NCBI GenBank assembly: GCA_963920765.1
Contig: OY987243.1
Coordinates: 32,487,060 to 32,551,059, forward strand
DNA: 64,000 nt
Direction: 5' to 3'
Source of the DNA: Ulota crispa
Lineage: Eukaryota; Streptophyta; Bryopsida; Orthotrichales; Orthotrichaceae
This document shows positions 23,984-34,896 of the stretch, piece after piece (the first letter of the stretch is position 1; every line of letters starts with the position of its first letter). The notes below the pieces were generated by a model, which did not search any database, was not told the DNA's origin, and saw nothing but the letters and a program-made list of their open reading frames with translations. The position numbers and the translations under genes were made by a program.

Positions 23984-24195
23984 TAAATATAAGAGTGCAT
24001 ATGGCTTAGGGTTTTGGTAAAGTTGCTCATTCTAAAGTGAAAGTGTTGTTGTGTAGCTTCCAATTACTATTTAAAAAGAGAGAAAAAGAGAGAGAATGAT
24101 ACATACATAAAATGGTTTACACTGATTTCAGTACGTAAATCATGAAATCCCTTTCACCATACAACAAAATACTGCAAAAGAGACTTAGATTGGAT
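22307..24195. other. AT-rich intergenic DNA with an (AT)n array
   Basis: No gene is recognised. The only clear structure is the dinucleotide array at 23879-23977. Confidence 0.4.
23879..23977. repeat. (AT)n microsatellite
   Basis: About 49 TA units with two G interruptions near the left end. Confidence 0.95.
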
Positions 24196-24269
24196 TGTCT
24201 GATCCCAGGTTCGAACTGGGGACCTCTAGTGTGTGAGACTAGCGTGATAACCGACTACACCAACCAGAC
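24196..24269 (-). tRNA. tRNA-Val (anticodon CAC)
   Basis: Read on the minus strand, the acceptor stem is GTCTGGT paired with ATCAGAC, followed by discriminator A. The anticodon arm is CTAGT-CTCACAC-ACTAG, giving anticodon CAC, which decodes GTG. The T arm CCCAG-TTCGAAC-CTGGG is perfect and includes the B box GTTCGAACC. No intron is present and CCA is not encoded, as expected for a nuclear gene. A TTTT that could end Pol III transcription follows about 20 bases downstream (near 24176). It stands alone among transposable elements, but its arms show no mismatch that would suggest decay. Confidence 0.95.
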
Positions 24270-26719
24270 GCGCTCCAAGTTCCGGCCGTAGCTGGTGACT
24301 GGCTGCTGTCGGTCATTAGCTGCAATGCTGTTCGCACTTCGTAGTTCATACAAGTCTAGCATTTTATTTAGTGCAAGAGGTAGAAAGGGCACCTTTCGTC
24401 ACTTGAACAAGTTTCTTCTTCTTATCTAAGGAACTTTTTTTTCTCTTCACTTGCCTTGAATCCCTCCATTGTCGCTCGGTGGTGTTGACAAAGTCTTCTT
24501 GTGCAACACTCAGGACTCCAAAAAAGTGCAACACATTTATGTTTGGGAGACAAAATTAACCCCTACAGGACACACAACGTGTCACTGCAAGTAGAATATG
24601 AGGTATTTTTCTTGTACTACATTTGAGATCAAACAAAGAAGTTGGAGAATAGATCAAAGCCGTTCTAGTGGGCTACTGGAGATCCCAAGTTAAAACTTCT
24701 TTTTGGTAACAAATACCAGTTATATGATAGCGTATACTATGCCCTATGGTCCTTTAACGGTTAACTTTGTTTTTATAATTTTGATTTGCCCATTGCCGGT
24801 AACGAAATGGGGTGAAGCATTAGTCGGTAGACTCGGTACACACTTCCTTGGGTGCAATAAGCTTAAGCAAAGCAGCGTTTGGTGAGAAATTTTAGCTTTA
24901 TGGGCTAAAATGTAGCATATCTCATTTCCACTGATTTTTCACAAGTACACATTGTATGTTTTATTTATGTTTATATTTTAATAAACTATAATTAATGTTT
25001 TTAGAAAAAATAAGCTTTTTGTTCAATAGTCTCAAATTTCAACCACTTTATTCTTACAATTTCAAAATTTCTAGTGATCACCATTAAATGTTGGTTCTCT
25101 TCAAATCCTAACCCAAATTATGCAGGTTCACAATGTGACCACACCAAGATAAATGTCATTGTTTATTGGTTTCAAACTTCAAGAGGAGGAGGCTTTGCAT
25201 CAAGAGAACCTATCCGAACATAGTTTGCGTACTTAGTATTTTACTCAGGAAGGCAACTTAGTGATACAAGATCAACATTGTAATGTAAATTGTCATTAGG
25301 AGATTTTCAAACAACTTTAATCACATACACTCTAACTCATACAAAAGTGAGGAATATCCATTTAGGTGATACAACATTCTCAAATCAAATGAATTCTTTA
25401 AATATTTGTTGTTCAAGTCCTGTGGGAAAACTACCTTGTAGTGAATATTTGAGGTGATTTTTTGTACATTTAACCATGTGGTCTCAAAGGTAAATTGATT
25501 TTTATTGTGTCAATTTCAAACCTTAAATCGTTACCATTTACAAGATTGTAACATTCAAAGATGGGATTTATTTATTAATTTTTGCCAAAAGGAAAATATT
25601 TAAAATCAAGATTTTCTAAATTTCCAATTTTGTGCTTGTGTGCCTAATAATGCTTAAAATTATGTTGCACAAGTGTGTTGAGAGTATGTGTTGGAAAACC
25701 TAGACCAATTGGACCCTATCTATCATGGTGAAAGTGAACTCTTTGCAAGGTGGTCCTCCAATTTCATACCGCAAAGGGTAGACTTTAACCCCCATTGCCT
25801 AAGCAGACATTTTTAGCCCCGTTTCTTGTCTACTTTGAGAATCACTAGCAATGAGGAGTTACCGGGTGCAAAAGAAAGATTAAAGGGTGCAAAAGAAAGA
25901 TTAAAAGGTGCAAAAGAAAGAATGATTATATTTGGGGGAGATCAAAACAGTGAGGGCATAGCTTGCCTCCTAACCAATGTCAATCAAGTGGGCTAAAAGG
26001 AAGATAAAAACAATACCTTTGGACTTAGAAGCCTTTAAATGTGAAGTTCTTTTTGTGTTGATGATGTCCAAAATATGAGAAAACATTTGAAAAACTTGTT
26101 AATCCAAGATATGTGCTTGTATGCCTTGCAACTCTTTAAGTATATTACATAAATGAGTTAAGAGAATGTGGGCAAAAAAATCAGACCAACTAGACCTATT
26201 TATCATGGCTGCCCAAAACTGCCCTTAGTTAAACGACACACATTGACATTTTGAGGCACAACTTACGAACCGCAATTTGGATTGCTACAGGATTTTGTAG
26301 GCGTGAAGGTAGTAATGAAACACATGTCTAATCAAAATTTCACAAGAATTCAGCAAACACTGCATCCAAATGGGTCTGCCCAAAGTTGCAAAACAACTTG
26401 AAGATTCAGTTTAGGGTTTTAGGGGTTAATTGGCTGTGACTGATTCAACTCAGTTTTCAAGAGCCCTTCCTGTATCGAGTGCCTGAATGTTATATCCAAA
26501 AAGATGTTCTACGACTACTTTTTCAATAAGAAAACTCAAACAATGATACATGAATATAGACTTAATAGCTTATAATAATAATAAAAAGCCATGAAACTTA
26601 GTAAAAGTAATAATAAATTTGAATAACACATCTTCAAGAAGAGCACTATTTGGCCAATCTTATGGGTTCGCACATGTAGCAAAGTCATGGGTTATAACTT
26701 GCAAGTAGAAGAATAACGT
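24270..26719. other. Intergenic DNA, little recognised
   Basis: A TTAA-bounded end (TTAACCCCTACAGG) starts at 24556, and a mirror end (TTTTAGGGGTTAA) lies near 26433. The two do not match beyond the outermost bases, so I do not call one element. A 22-base unit (AAGGGTGCAAAAGAAAGATT) occurs three times in tandem at about 25863-25925. No gene is seen. Confidence 0.35.
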
Positions 26720-27356
26720 GTCTCGACCTCAAAATGATCCTGAGGACAGAATGTGTCCTTGACCAATTTTTGAAATTAAATAAAACCTTACCAAATTACG
26801 TAATTTATTTTTTTGAAAAAATCTTTTTGAAGTTTAGTTTTAGCTTCAATAATCCGATTTTGCAAACTATTGATTATGATTTTTCTATTCAAGATTTTGT
26901 GCACAGGTGGACATTGCAATTTTGACTTTATGTAATGTTGAGGGCTCGTGGGAATGAGCCTCAAATACCCCCTAGTAAGATCTTTGAGAAAAAATCACAT
27001 TAGAAATTCATTTTAAAAAATTATAAAGTAGATTTTGAGAAGTCATAAGTTGATTGGGGTTATGCATGTTGGGCCCTTTAACCTTATATTTTTTTGGTGA
27101 CCAATTTTTTAAATTTGAGATGTGAAAAGAAGACTGAAAGACTTCAAATCACTTTCACAATTTTAAAACCCTCATGATCAAATCTTTGAATCCATAAGAG
27201 ATATTGTTGTGTTTTCTTTTCTAATGTCATCTCTAACATGTCTAGTTTGATTTTGTATGGTTACAACTTACAATTCAAAAATAGTTGATACAACTTATCA
27301 AAATGCTGTTTTTGGTCAAATTAGCTCAAGAAGTTCCAGGGTCGTTTTGGGGTTAA
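26720..27356 (+). mobile_element. TTAA-bounded element, family H, diverged copy
   Basis: The interior follows copy 1 (18558-19208) in order and orientation, for example GATTTTTCTATTCAAGATTT and GAATGAGCCTCAAATAC. The right end is TTTTGGGGTTAA (TTAA at 27353-27356). The left end is degraded and its position is approximate. Confidence 0.6.
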
Positions 27357-27464
27357 ACAATTGGTCCACAACAATTGCACATATCCCCCCAACAACTACA
27401 ATTGAATTGTTTAGTCAATATGAACATTTGAAATTGTTATGAACAAGTTGTTAAGGACACAGTA

Positions 27465-27727
27465 ACGCCATATTTGTTAATTTGGGAACTATGTTCAAAT
27501 TTGAGACTTCTAAATATTTAAAGTGATTAACTTAAACTGAGTTCCAAGTTTAAGCAACATTTTTTTGGTACACGTGCCCTCACTTGAGAGGAGAAATTTG
27601 CGAGGGAAAAAATCTTAGTGGCCCAGACTAAATTTGATACCTTCGATTCTGGTTTAAGGTAACCTTTTAGGTTTAAGGTGAAGTTCAATTTGGGAACCGC
27701 GTTTTCCCAATTTAACGAATATGGCGT
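27465..27727. mobile_element. Family K inverted-repeat element (about 265 bp)
   Basis: The ends ACGCCATATTTGTTAATTTG and CAATTTAACGAATATGGCGT are inverted. Related copies with ACACCATATTCGTTAAATTG-type ends lie at 31391-31656 and 33447-33700, and a shorter relative at about 32712-32862. All share an inner AGTCTGAGCCACTAAGATTT-like segment except the shortest. Confidence 0.65.
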
Positions 27728-28125
27728 GACACCTTCTTCTTCTAGTGTGGAGATGTCAGTCCCAACTAGCATGAAAACATTTACCTTGTTTTACTACGAT
27801 TTCCTGCGTCACTTTTAGTTTTAAAAAACATGTATGGTTTGGGTACCTCATTCTGTACCCACAACATGTATATACACATGTATATGTTAGGTTTGAGGAC
27901 ATAACAAACATGCTGCTTTCCTACTCCACCAATGAGTGTTTGTCATTTACAGTGATGCAAGTAGAAAGTACACACCCAAAAAGGTCATGGGTTTATGGGT
28001 TTATTACATAGTCAAGTAGAGGAAGAATGCTCCAAACCTCTACTTAAAAATCTGGAACTCTACGAGAAAGTTGTGTGAGTACTTCGCAGTTTAAAAAGTA
28101 CAAAGTCTAAGGCGGGGTGCAAAGG

Positions 28126-29332
28126 TTAGACGAGATACAAAGGGCCAGGAGATGCAAGGCGGAGGCGGGGGGAGTGTCTCCCACCTAAATACGTATACGG
28201 CGACCGGTTGCAGAAGTCTTCGTCTTGCACGGCAACCAGCTTGCTTCGCCGCAACATGGGTTCATACCACGGCCGGATCGACGCGGGGGAGCCCAGATCG
28301 TCAGCACAGTAGAGTGGAGACAGTACTGCTCCAGAAGAAGCGGTGTATCTATGAGCAGGACGATGATGATGCTGCTGCCGCACCCAAGCTTTGCGTGTCG
28401 GCGTTTGCGACCACCCAGCGTGGTAGTAATGGCTCAATGGCGTCGACGATGCACTCACCCCGGGCACCGATCCCAAGCTTGCCGACCTTGCAGGCGTGCT
28501 ACTTCTGCTACTGCTGCTGCTGTGTCGGCGTTTCCAGAAGATGAGCGTTTTCCAAGCATGGCGTCCTCCGGGAGCACCGAAGAGCGCCGATCGAGCTCGA
28601 GCTTGCGCTTGCACGTGCCGCTCGTACTCGAGGTATTCCACGTCGTCCGTGAATGCTGCTGCCGCTGCGGCGTCCTGCGCGACGGATGCGCCGCTCGACC
28701 TCGGGTGCGTGTCTAGCGACGCAGCTGTCGTCGTCGTCGTGTTGCAGTAGTCGCTTGGCCTCGGGAACTGCGCTATATCGATGATGGTGTCTGTTCGCCT
28801 TGGGAAGTCCGCCGCCGCCGCCGTTGTCGATGTGAGGTGAGACTCCACGGCAGAGGTGAGGTCGGTTTTCAGTGCTCGGGATTCCTCGCCACACCTGGAA
28901 AACCAAAAGAATGTACAGGGCGGCAAGTATAATGAGAAGGACGGACAACAATTTGGAAGGAACTCTCGTAACCTAATTCTGTACACCGCTAGAAGAAGAA
29001 GCGTCCCATTGCATTACATCGGATTTTCGTAAACTTTGCATGTTCGTAACCTTGCAGAAGATACCCTTGCACGACATGTTTAAAAGCCCAGATATAGGAT
29101 CTTTCCTTTCAAATAGATTGTCTCATTGACCAGTGAAATACAGCCCGATTTATTAAGCCAAGCCCATATCCCCCGAGACGAGTTCTACTTGGCTTTGAGC
29201 GCAGAAATTTTTGCAGTCAAATAAAAAGGGAACTGAGTATTTTTCTTACCTTCTCTTCTGTGGAGATGCTTCGCGATCCTTCTTGTTCTTTCTACCGACT
29301 GCATACCATTTGACAAACGAAAGCTTGTTATG
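28126..29332 (-). CDS. Hypothetical low-complexity protein, last two exons (incomplete)
   Basis: A GC-rich open frame on the minus strand (28894 down to the stop at 28126) follows a strong acceptor (TTTTGGTTTTCCAG). It joins in frame to an upstream exon ending at 29250 with a good donor (AAG|GTAAG). The upstream exon, at most 29332-29250, encodes a basic segment (WYAVGRKNKKDREASPQKRR). The last exon, about 256 codons, is rich in Ser, Ala, Thr and Arg with runs such as TTTTTAAS and SSSSSRSS. I recognise no domain. The start is not found and more exons must lie above 29332. An alternative reading uses the unspliced open frame from 28986. Confidence 0.45.
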
Positions 29333-31390
29333 CTAAAGCATGACCTAAGTCAAGGGCTAGCTGCAAATGCCGCTTCGTAAAAGTCTAGCGAAATGAAACC
29401 CTTCCATGCTTCAACAGAAGAATTGCAACCACCACATGATTCGAACGTGATTCTAACAAAAACCAAAGTTTGTGTGCCTTGGCAAAAATGCTGGACATTG
29501 CATGAGAAGAACCGAAACTGCAAGGACGCCCAGAAGGAAAGAAAAAATGAGAGCGTTAGTGCGTTACCTAACCATAGTCGCCCCAAATACTCCATAGGGA
29601 ACCGCCTTCGTCACCACAAAGATGTGCACGCATCCGTAGGAGATAGCTAGCTATGAAGGTCTGTACAAAAATCCACACCATTGGGAGAAACGACACACTA
29701 GCAATCAATATGTGTACCCCACTTCCATGCTCCTACTCTGATGAAGAATTTCTGGAAAGAAGCATTTTGTATCAACGATCGGGACTCAACTCTCAAGGGG
29801 TTTTACATGACCTAACCTTCTTCACGTATAGCAAATAAACCGTGGGTAAATGCAGTTTAGAATTCAGTACCTTGAATCTAGCGGGAAGCAAGCCGCATTG
29901 TCGACGAGGTTTGAAAACCACGAGCGCGGCATGCTGATCGCCACGTCAGGCCTCTTGATCGACGCAACTAAAAGCCTGCTGCTGGGGTTAGGATTAGGAG
30001 TAATTGCTGCAGATCGATCCTCGTTGATGGTTGCCAGAAGCCATTAATATCCAGACCGCAGACATTAATGTTGCAAGTCAACACCAGTAAATCTACTCAA
30101 GCCGGGTAGATAAATTAGCGTATAAGACCCTTTGAACTGACTGACAATCTCTGCTCATCAAAGTGGCACTCCCTTCATTTGTGTCGATTACGAACAAACA
30201 AACACAAAACAACAAAATGGCACATGTCTCTTCAAAGCGCGCCACGCTTGGTCCTAGTTTGCTCTAGACTACTCGGAGAATGTAATTCGTGGAGGGTTGC
30301 GAAATAAAACTAGTGACCTGACTTACGAGAGCACCAACCAGTGGACGGAATGTCGGACGCCGGCGGTGAAGTGGCGAGCTCCCGAATCGAGGAAGCAGTG
30401 AAACTCACTCAACTGACTCAAGCATGTTGGACTTGCTATTTTTACATGCTTCAGATTAGATATTCCCTTTTCCAGAGACTGTGCCGACTATCTAGCTAGG
30501 GGAAAAATAGGAGACTCTAGCTAGGTGTCTAGAATCTAGATTCATGGAAACATTCCGCAGTGAGCGCACAGGTGGCCTTTGCTTCGATCAGGTTCGGGCT
30601 GAGTTTACCTTGGCTTGGCTTGGTTTTCAGTCCATCTAGAGAAGGATGTGGCGATGCTTTCAAACTCCTGTGTCTACGTTTGAAACCTGAGATTCAACAA
30701 GCTTCGATCTGAGGTACCACAAATCTCAACTAGTGTTGCTTCCGCTATCTCTCTCTGAAGCTTGTCACATCGTGTGCAATATATCCTTTGAGAGAAGGTG
30801 AGGACCAAGACAGATAAGTTTGCTACGGCAGCAGTAATTATGGTGCTATTTTCAAGGCAAATCTCCGTCTCTCCCCCAAGAAATGAGTCCCGAAATGAGT
30901 ACTACCGTCACCAAACAAGCAGCAACGACAACGAGCCAGCCAGCCTTACGTGCTATGAGCTCACCATCATCATGCGCCTGGAGCTAGTGCCTGCCTGTGA
31001 TTATGTCGTTCAATTATCAGGAGGAGTGGCTGCAACCAGAGATTTTGAATTGCGAAGATTAACTGGTGACGAGCTTTTCAAGGATAATGTCCGTTTGTCT
31101 TTTGAGAGCGGATCTTCGACGACGTGCGGGGCAGACTGTGTGAGTGAGTGCGTGGTGAGTGTCAGCTAGGTCGTCATCCATGGCTTTGGTGTTGCACGGC
31201 TGCACGAACGGGGCAAAACTGCGGAGGACTGCGTACCCGTACTGGAAGAGATCGATGATTTGTCAGTACATGCATTCCCGCCCCTGCCAGGTGGTCAACT
31301 GAACAGGAACTTTGCACCAACCGAAAACTTGCTGTAATTCAACACTGGAGGTAAGCTTATACCATACAAATACTTTGCAGAAAACTCTAA
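29333..31390. other. Low-repeat DNA above the hypothetical gene
   Basis: This stretch lacks the transposable elements that fill the surroundings and has moderate GC, so it probably contains 5' exons, leader or promoter of the minus-strand gene at 28.1 kb. A donor-like GTAAGT lies on the minus strand near 30325. I could not assemble a convincing reading frame. A plus-strand open frame at 30798-31169 begins with GTG and has no recognisable product. Confidence 0.3.
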
Positions 31391-31656
31391 ACACCATATT
31401 CGTTAAATTGAGAAAAACGGAGATTCCATTTTGTATTCTACATTAAACCCAAAAAGCTACCTTAAACCAGACTTGAAAGTATCAGATTTAGTCTGAGCCA
31501 CTAAGATTTTTTCCCTCATAAATTCCTCCTTTCAGGTGAGGGCAGGTGAGGGCATGTGTACCAAAAAAAACACTGCGAGCTAAAGTTTTAAATGATCACC
31601 TAAAACCTCAGAAGTCCCAAAATGTATTATTTTTCCCAATTTAACGAATATGGTGT
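31391..31656. mobile_element. Family K inverted-repeat element
   Basis: The ends ACACCATATTCGTTAAATTG and CAATTTAACGAATATGGTGT are nearly perfect inverted repeats. The interior matches 33447-33700. Confidence 0.7.
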
Positions 31657-32711
31657 TTCTACGATATATGCACTGGACGTTGAACATTTTTTGCACAAAT
31701 CCAAGAATGTAACAAGAGCTTTTAAAAATGATATGATGGTAACGGACAGGTTTAAATATTTCTGAGGCAAAATCTCTTTAAGGACAACTGCTATGGAGCA
31801 GTACTACGTCATAAGATGGTTGCATTCACCCAATTTGGGCCGGTTGCGGGTTGTCCCCAGGGGTGAACAACATACTGCATAAAAGCACAAGTGCGTGTTT
31901 AGAGAGCATAGAGCATAGTCAATGCTCTTCTGGGTAAGACAATAATTCAGAAAAGTACCGCAAGGTCGAAACCAATACGAACTATCTTCAATATAATAAG
32001 GTCGGGAGGCCTCCAGTGCCAATAACGCCCCATACCTAACTGATACCTAACCAGTATGGGGTGTTGTTTTCAACCTCAGCATGGATAGGTGCTTTGGAAT
32101 GCGTTCTTTTGTCCTTTTCAAGGTTGGGATCACTTAACCTCTAAGTGTCCAGACTTGAAACCAAAAAAATTTGACCTACTTGTAGTCAAAGTGCCCCTAT
32201 GGACTAAAAAAACCAATGTACAAGATTGGAACCATACAAATTGTTAGTAGGAAGCATTCTCCATCGTGATGGGCTTGATTGAAGGTGGTTTCAGCAAAGG
32301 AGCAATGAGATTATCTTAGTCAAACTTGCATTGACCTAGCTTTTGGACTCTCAGGCGTTAAATCATGCCACTTGTCCCAAAGTGAAGAAGGAAGTAATAA
32401 GCAAAAAGTAGTTTGACTATCATTAGAATTGCATGAGTATAGAGGTTGGCAATGGGTTCAAACTTCAAAGCACTTTTTGACTCTCAAAATTCACAATAAT
32501 TTCAGTTTTGCCGAGAGTTTTGCAAATAAAATTATAAAAACTTTGCAAAGTAGTGGCACAATCAGGGTACCATGAGGCTAGATCATCTAGGCTACCCAAA
32601 AAGACACTACAACCACCTAAAAGGCTAAAACCCTTATTTTGAACACCTATTTGTACATACAATATTAATTATTGACCTTTTAATCACAATATTAATTATT
32701 GACCTTTTAAT
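31657..32711. other. Intergenic DNA, nothing recognised
   Basis: An isolated TTAA-bounded end (TTAACCTCTAAATGTCC) lies near 32134. Otherwise I see no gene or paired element. Confidence 0.35.
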
Positions 32712-32862
32712 CACTATATTTATTAAATAAGGAAAAAGTGACATTTTAGGACTTTTGGGTTTTATGTTTTTAAAAAATATACTTTGAATACTCCTTAGAA
32801 AACATAAAATCCAAAAGTCCCAAAATGTCACTTTTTCCCTTTTTATTGAATATCGCATTTTT
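32712..32862. mobile_element. Short hairpin relative of family K
   Basis: The arms contain GGAAAAAGTGACATTTT and its complement around a loop near 32780. The outer ends ACTATATTTATT and AATATCGCAT resemble degraded family K termini. Confidence 0.5.
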
Positions 32863-33446
32863 AGCAATTTTTATTTTACGTGCACCTAGAAACTAGAAAA
32901 TGTGCATATTTTTGCTACTTGAAAAGTAAAATTCCAATTCTTTAATGTTTTATGTTGGGCGTGGAAAAACTCACTCTAAATTGTTATTTAAATAATTTGT
33001 AACAACTAGCTTTAGTACTTTATGGGCTAATACACTTGAAATATATGGACTATCCATGTTTGTACAACTATAATCCCTTTTTCCCAAATCCTATCAAGCA
33101 AATTTGTAGTTTGAATGAGTCCTTTACTTTGTTTTGTTGAAATGAGATAGTTCTAGAATTTCTCACAAAAACACTCATCCGGACATGATAATATTCATAA
33201 TTTAATTTGATGTATATATTTTTTGCTAATCTACAAGTATAAGCAACTTCTGGTCAAAACATAAACATCGTAGCACAATCTATCTAGTAGGACATAATAA
33301 ATAGGAGAAGTGTCATAGGTAAGACCAAATAAGCTTTAAGCTGTCCTTTTTGGGTACCCCAATTGTGCCGTTACCTTGCAAGTCTGCAACCCTAATATTT
33401 CTTATCTTCCAACATGGGAAAAATATTTGTTGCAAAATAGCATGAA

Positions 33447-33700
33447 ACACGATATTCATTAAAAGGGGAAAAACATGTGTACCATTTTGTATTTCACCTT
33501 AATCCAAAATAGCCACCTGAAATCATATTTGAAGGTATCATATTCAGTCTGAGCCACTAAGATTTTTTCCCTCTCAAATTCCTCCTCTCATGTGAGGCCA
33601 CGTGTACCAAAAAAACGCTGGAGCTTGGATTCAAGTGACCACCCTAATTCTTCAAAAGTCCCACTTTGTAAGATTTTTCCCCTTTTAATGAATATTGTGT
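33447..33700. mobile_element. Family K inverted-repeat element
   Basis: The ends ACACGATATTCATTAAAA and TTTTAATGAATATTGTGT are inverted, and the interior follows 31391-31656. Confidence 0.65.
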
Positions 33701-33749
33701 TTTGAGTTATCAAGTATGGGTGCTTCCACCATAGAACAAAAAGTGTGCC

Positions 33750-34247
33750 TTAAACCCCTAAAGGACCAAGCCCCCATTTTGGAGACAAATGGGATTTTGG
33801 GTATGTACCTATGGCTAAACTACTCTGCGTGATTTTTTGGAAATTTTATAGATGATGGGGAATTCAAAGATTTATGTGGGCATTTAAGAAAAACCACACC
33901 TACCCGCAAACAAAAACTTCTCATAATTTTCATCTCATCAATGAAAATTGAATGATTCAAAACTCCCCACCTATATATAAGTCTAAAGAACTTATTGCTT
34001 TTTTAATTTTTTTAAATGCAATTTTCAAAAAAGTTTCTGGGCTGCCTGATATCGTTCGTTTTCCAGAAATTCATTTTGAACTTCTTTAATAAACGTCAAG
34101 ATGAAGAAAAAATTAAATGCCCACATAAATTTTTGAATTCCACACTTTTAGTAAAAGTTTCAAAAAATCACAAAAAGTAGATTAGCCATAGTACATGCCC
34201 GAAATCTATTTGTCGCCTGCGGGGACAGTTGGTCCTTTAGGGGTTAA
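33750..34247. mobile_element. TTAA-bounded foldback element, family A, complete copy
   Basis: It is bounded by TTAA (33750-33753 and 34244-34247) and ends in ACCCCTAAAGGACCAAG and its complement. The outer 170 or so bases on each side are inverted copies (ATGTACCTATGGCTAAACT and its counterpart near 34180). At 498 bp with no open frame it is a non-autonomous element. Related copies are at 1-218 and 42786-45108. Confidence 0.75.
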
Positions 34248-34896
34248 CAATTGAAAAAAGTGTCTACAATAACTTGCTTTAGTCATTATTAAATCATTGT
34301 GTTCCTTTCTGAACACAGTTTTTTTTCTAGTGTGTTGCTGCAACGAACTCTGACGCACACATTGCATAGTTTTCTTATTCTTTCAAAGCCTTGTATGATA
34401 CACAAAAACAAGCTTTGTCACTGCCACAATTGCATGAATGCTTTTTTGGAGGAGTTCCTGTTGCAATTGATGCTATCTTGCAAACCCACTCCGCCGCTTA
34501 GGGCAAAAAAATCACTTTTCTCTCTCAGTCTTTTAACTGTAGCTTATATTGGAGCAGTTGCTTATTTTAACCAAGCCGCCATATTCCTAGAATTTCACAA
34601 GGGTACGCATCATTTCCACAGTCTACATTTGGTGCGTACATTGAAGATGCTCTTGTACTTCCACAACAACTGTGGGAAGATGGTGATGAACTGATGATGC
34701 CCTCAAGATCCTTTTGTACAAGCCAGCCAGCCTTCATTGCAAAGCCTGCTGATTCTGCAATGGTGACTCTCCTGTCGAAATTATAGAGAGACTGGAAAAG
34801 AGGGCGACGCCCCCGCACTGATTGCCCCGCTTTCTGCCTACTTGTCGGTTTTGAAGCACCTCAGCATTGCGCGCCGAGCCACTGATTTGTTCACTC
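34248..34896. other. Intergenic DNA, no gene recognised
   Basis: Slightly less AT-rich than its surroundings. A 131-codon plus-strand frame (34299-34694) and a minus-strand frame (34567-34818) carry no motif I can identify. Confidence 0.3.

Noticed and set aside
25863-25925. Possible CRISPR-like spaced repeats
   Set aside because: Direct tandem units without spacers, in a plant genome.
24556-26436. One 1.9-kb TTAA element joining the ends at 24556 and 26433
   Set aside because: The two ends agree only in the outer ten or so bases, which is too little given how common such ends are here.
28126-28986. Unspliced 286-codon open frame on the minus strand as a complete single-exon gene
   Set aside because: A strong acceptor lies at 28895-28908 and joins in frame to a good donor upstream, so the N-terminal part of this frame is more likely intron.
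29389-29640. Minus-strand reading frame with a 50-bp intron giving a membrane-like peptide (FVVTKAVPYGVFGATM)
   Set aside because: The donor and acceptor look reasonable, but an intron of 29567-29518 would be only about 50 bases, too short for plants, and the product is not recognised.
30798-31169. 123-codon plus-strand frame
   Set aside because: It starts with GTG, not ATG, and has no motif or codon pattern that suggests a protein.
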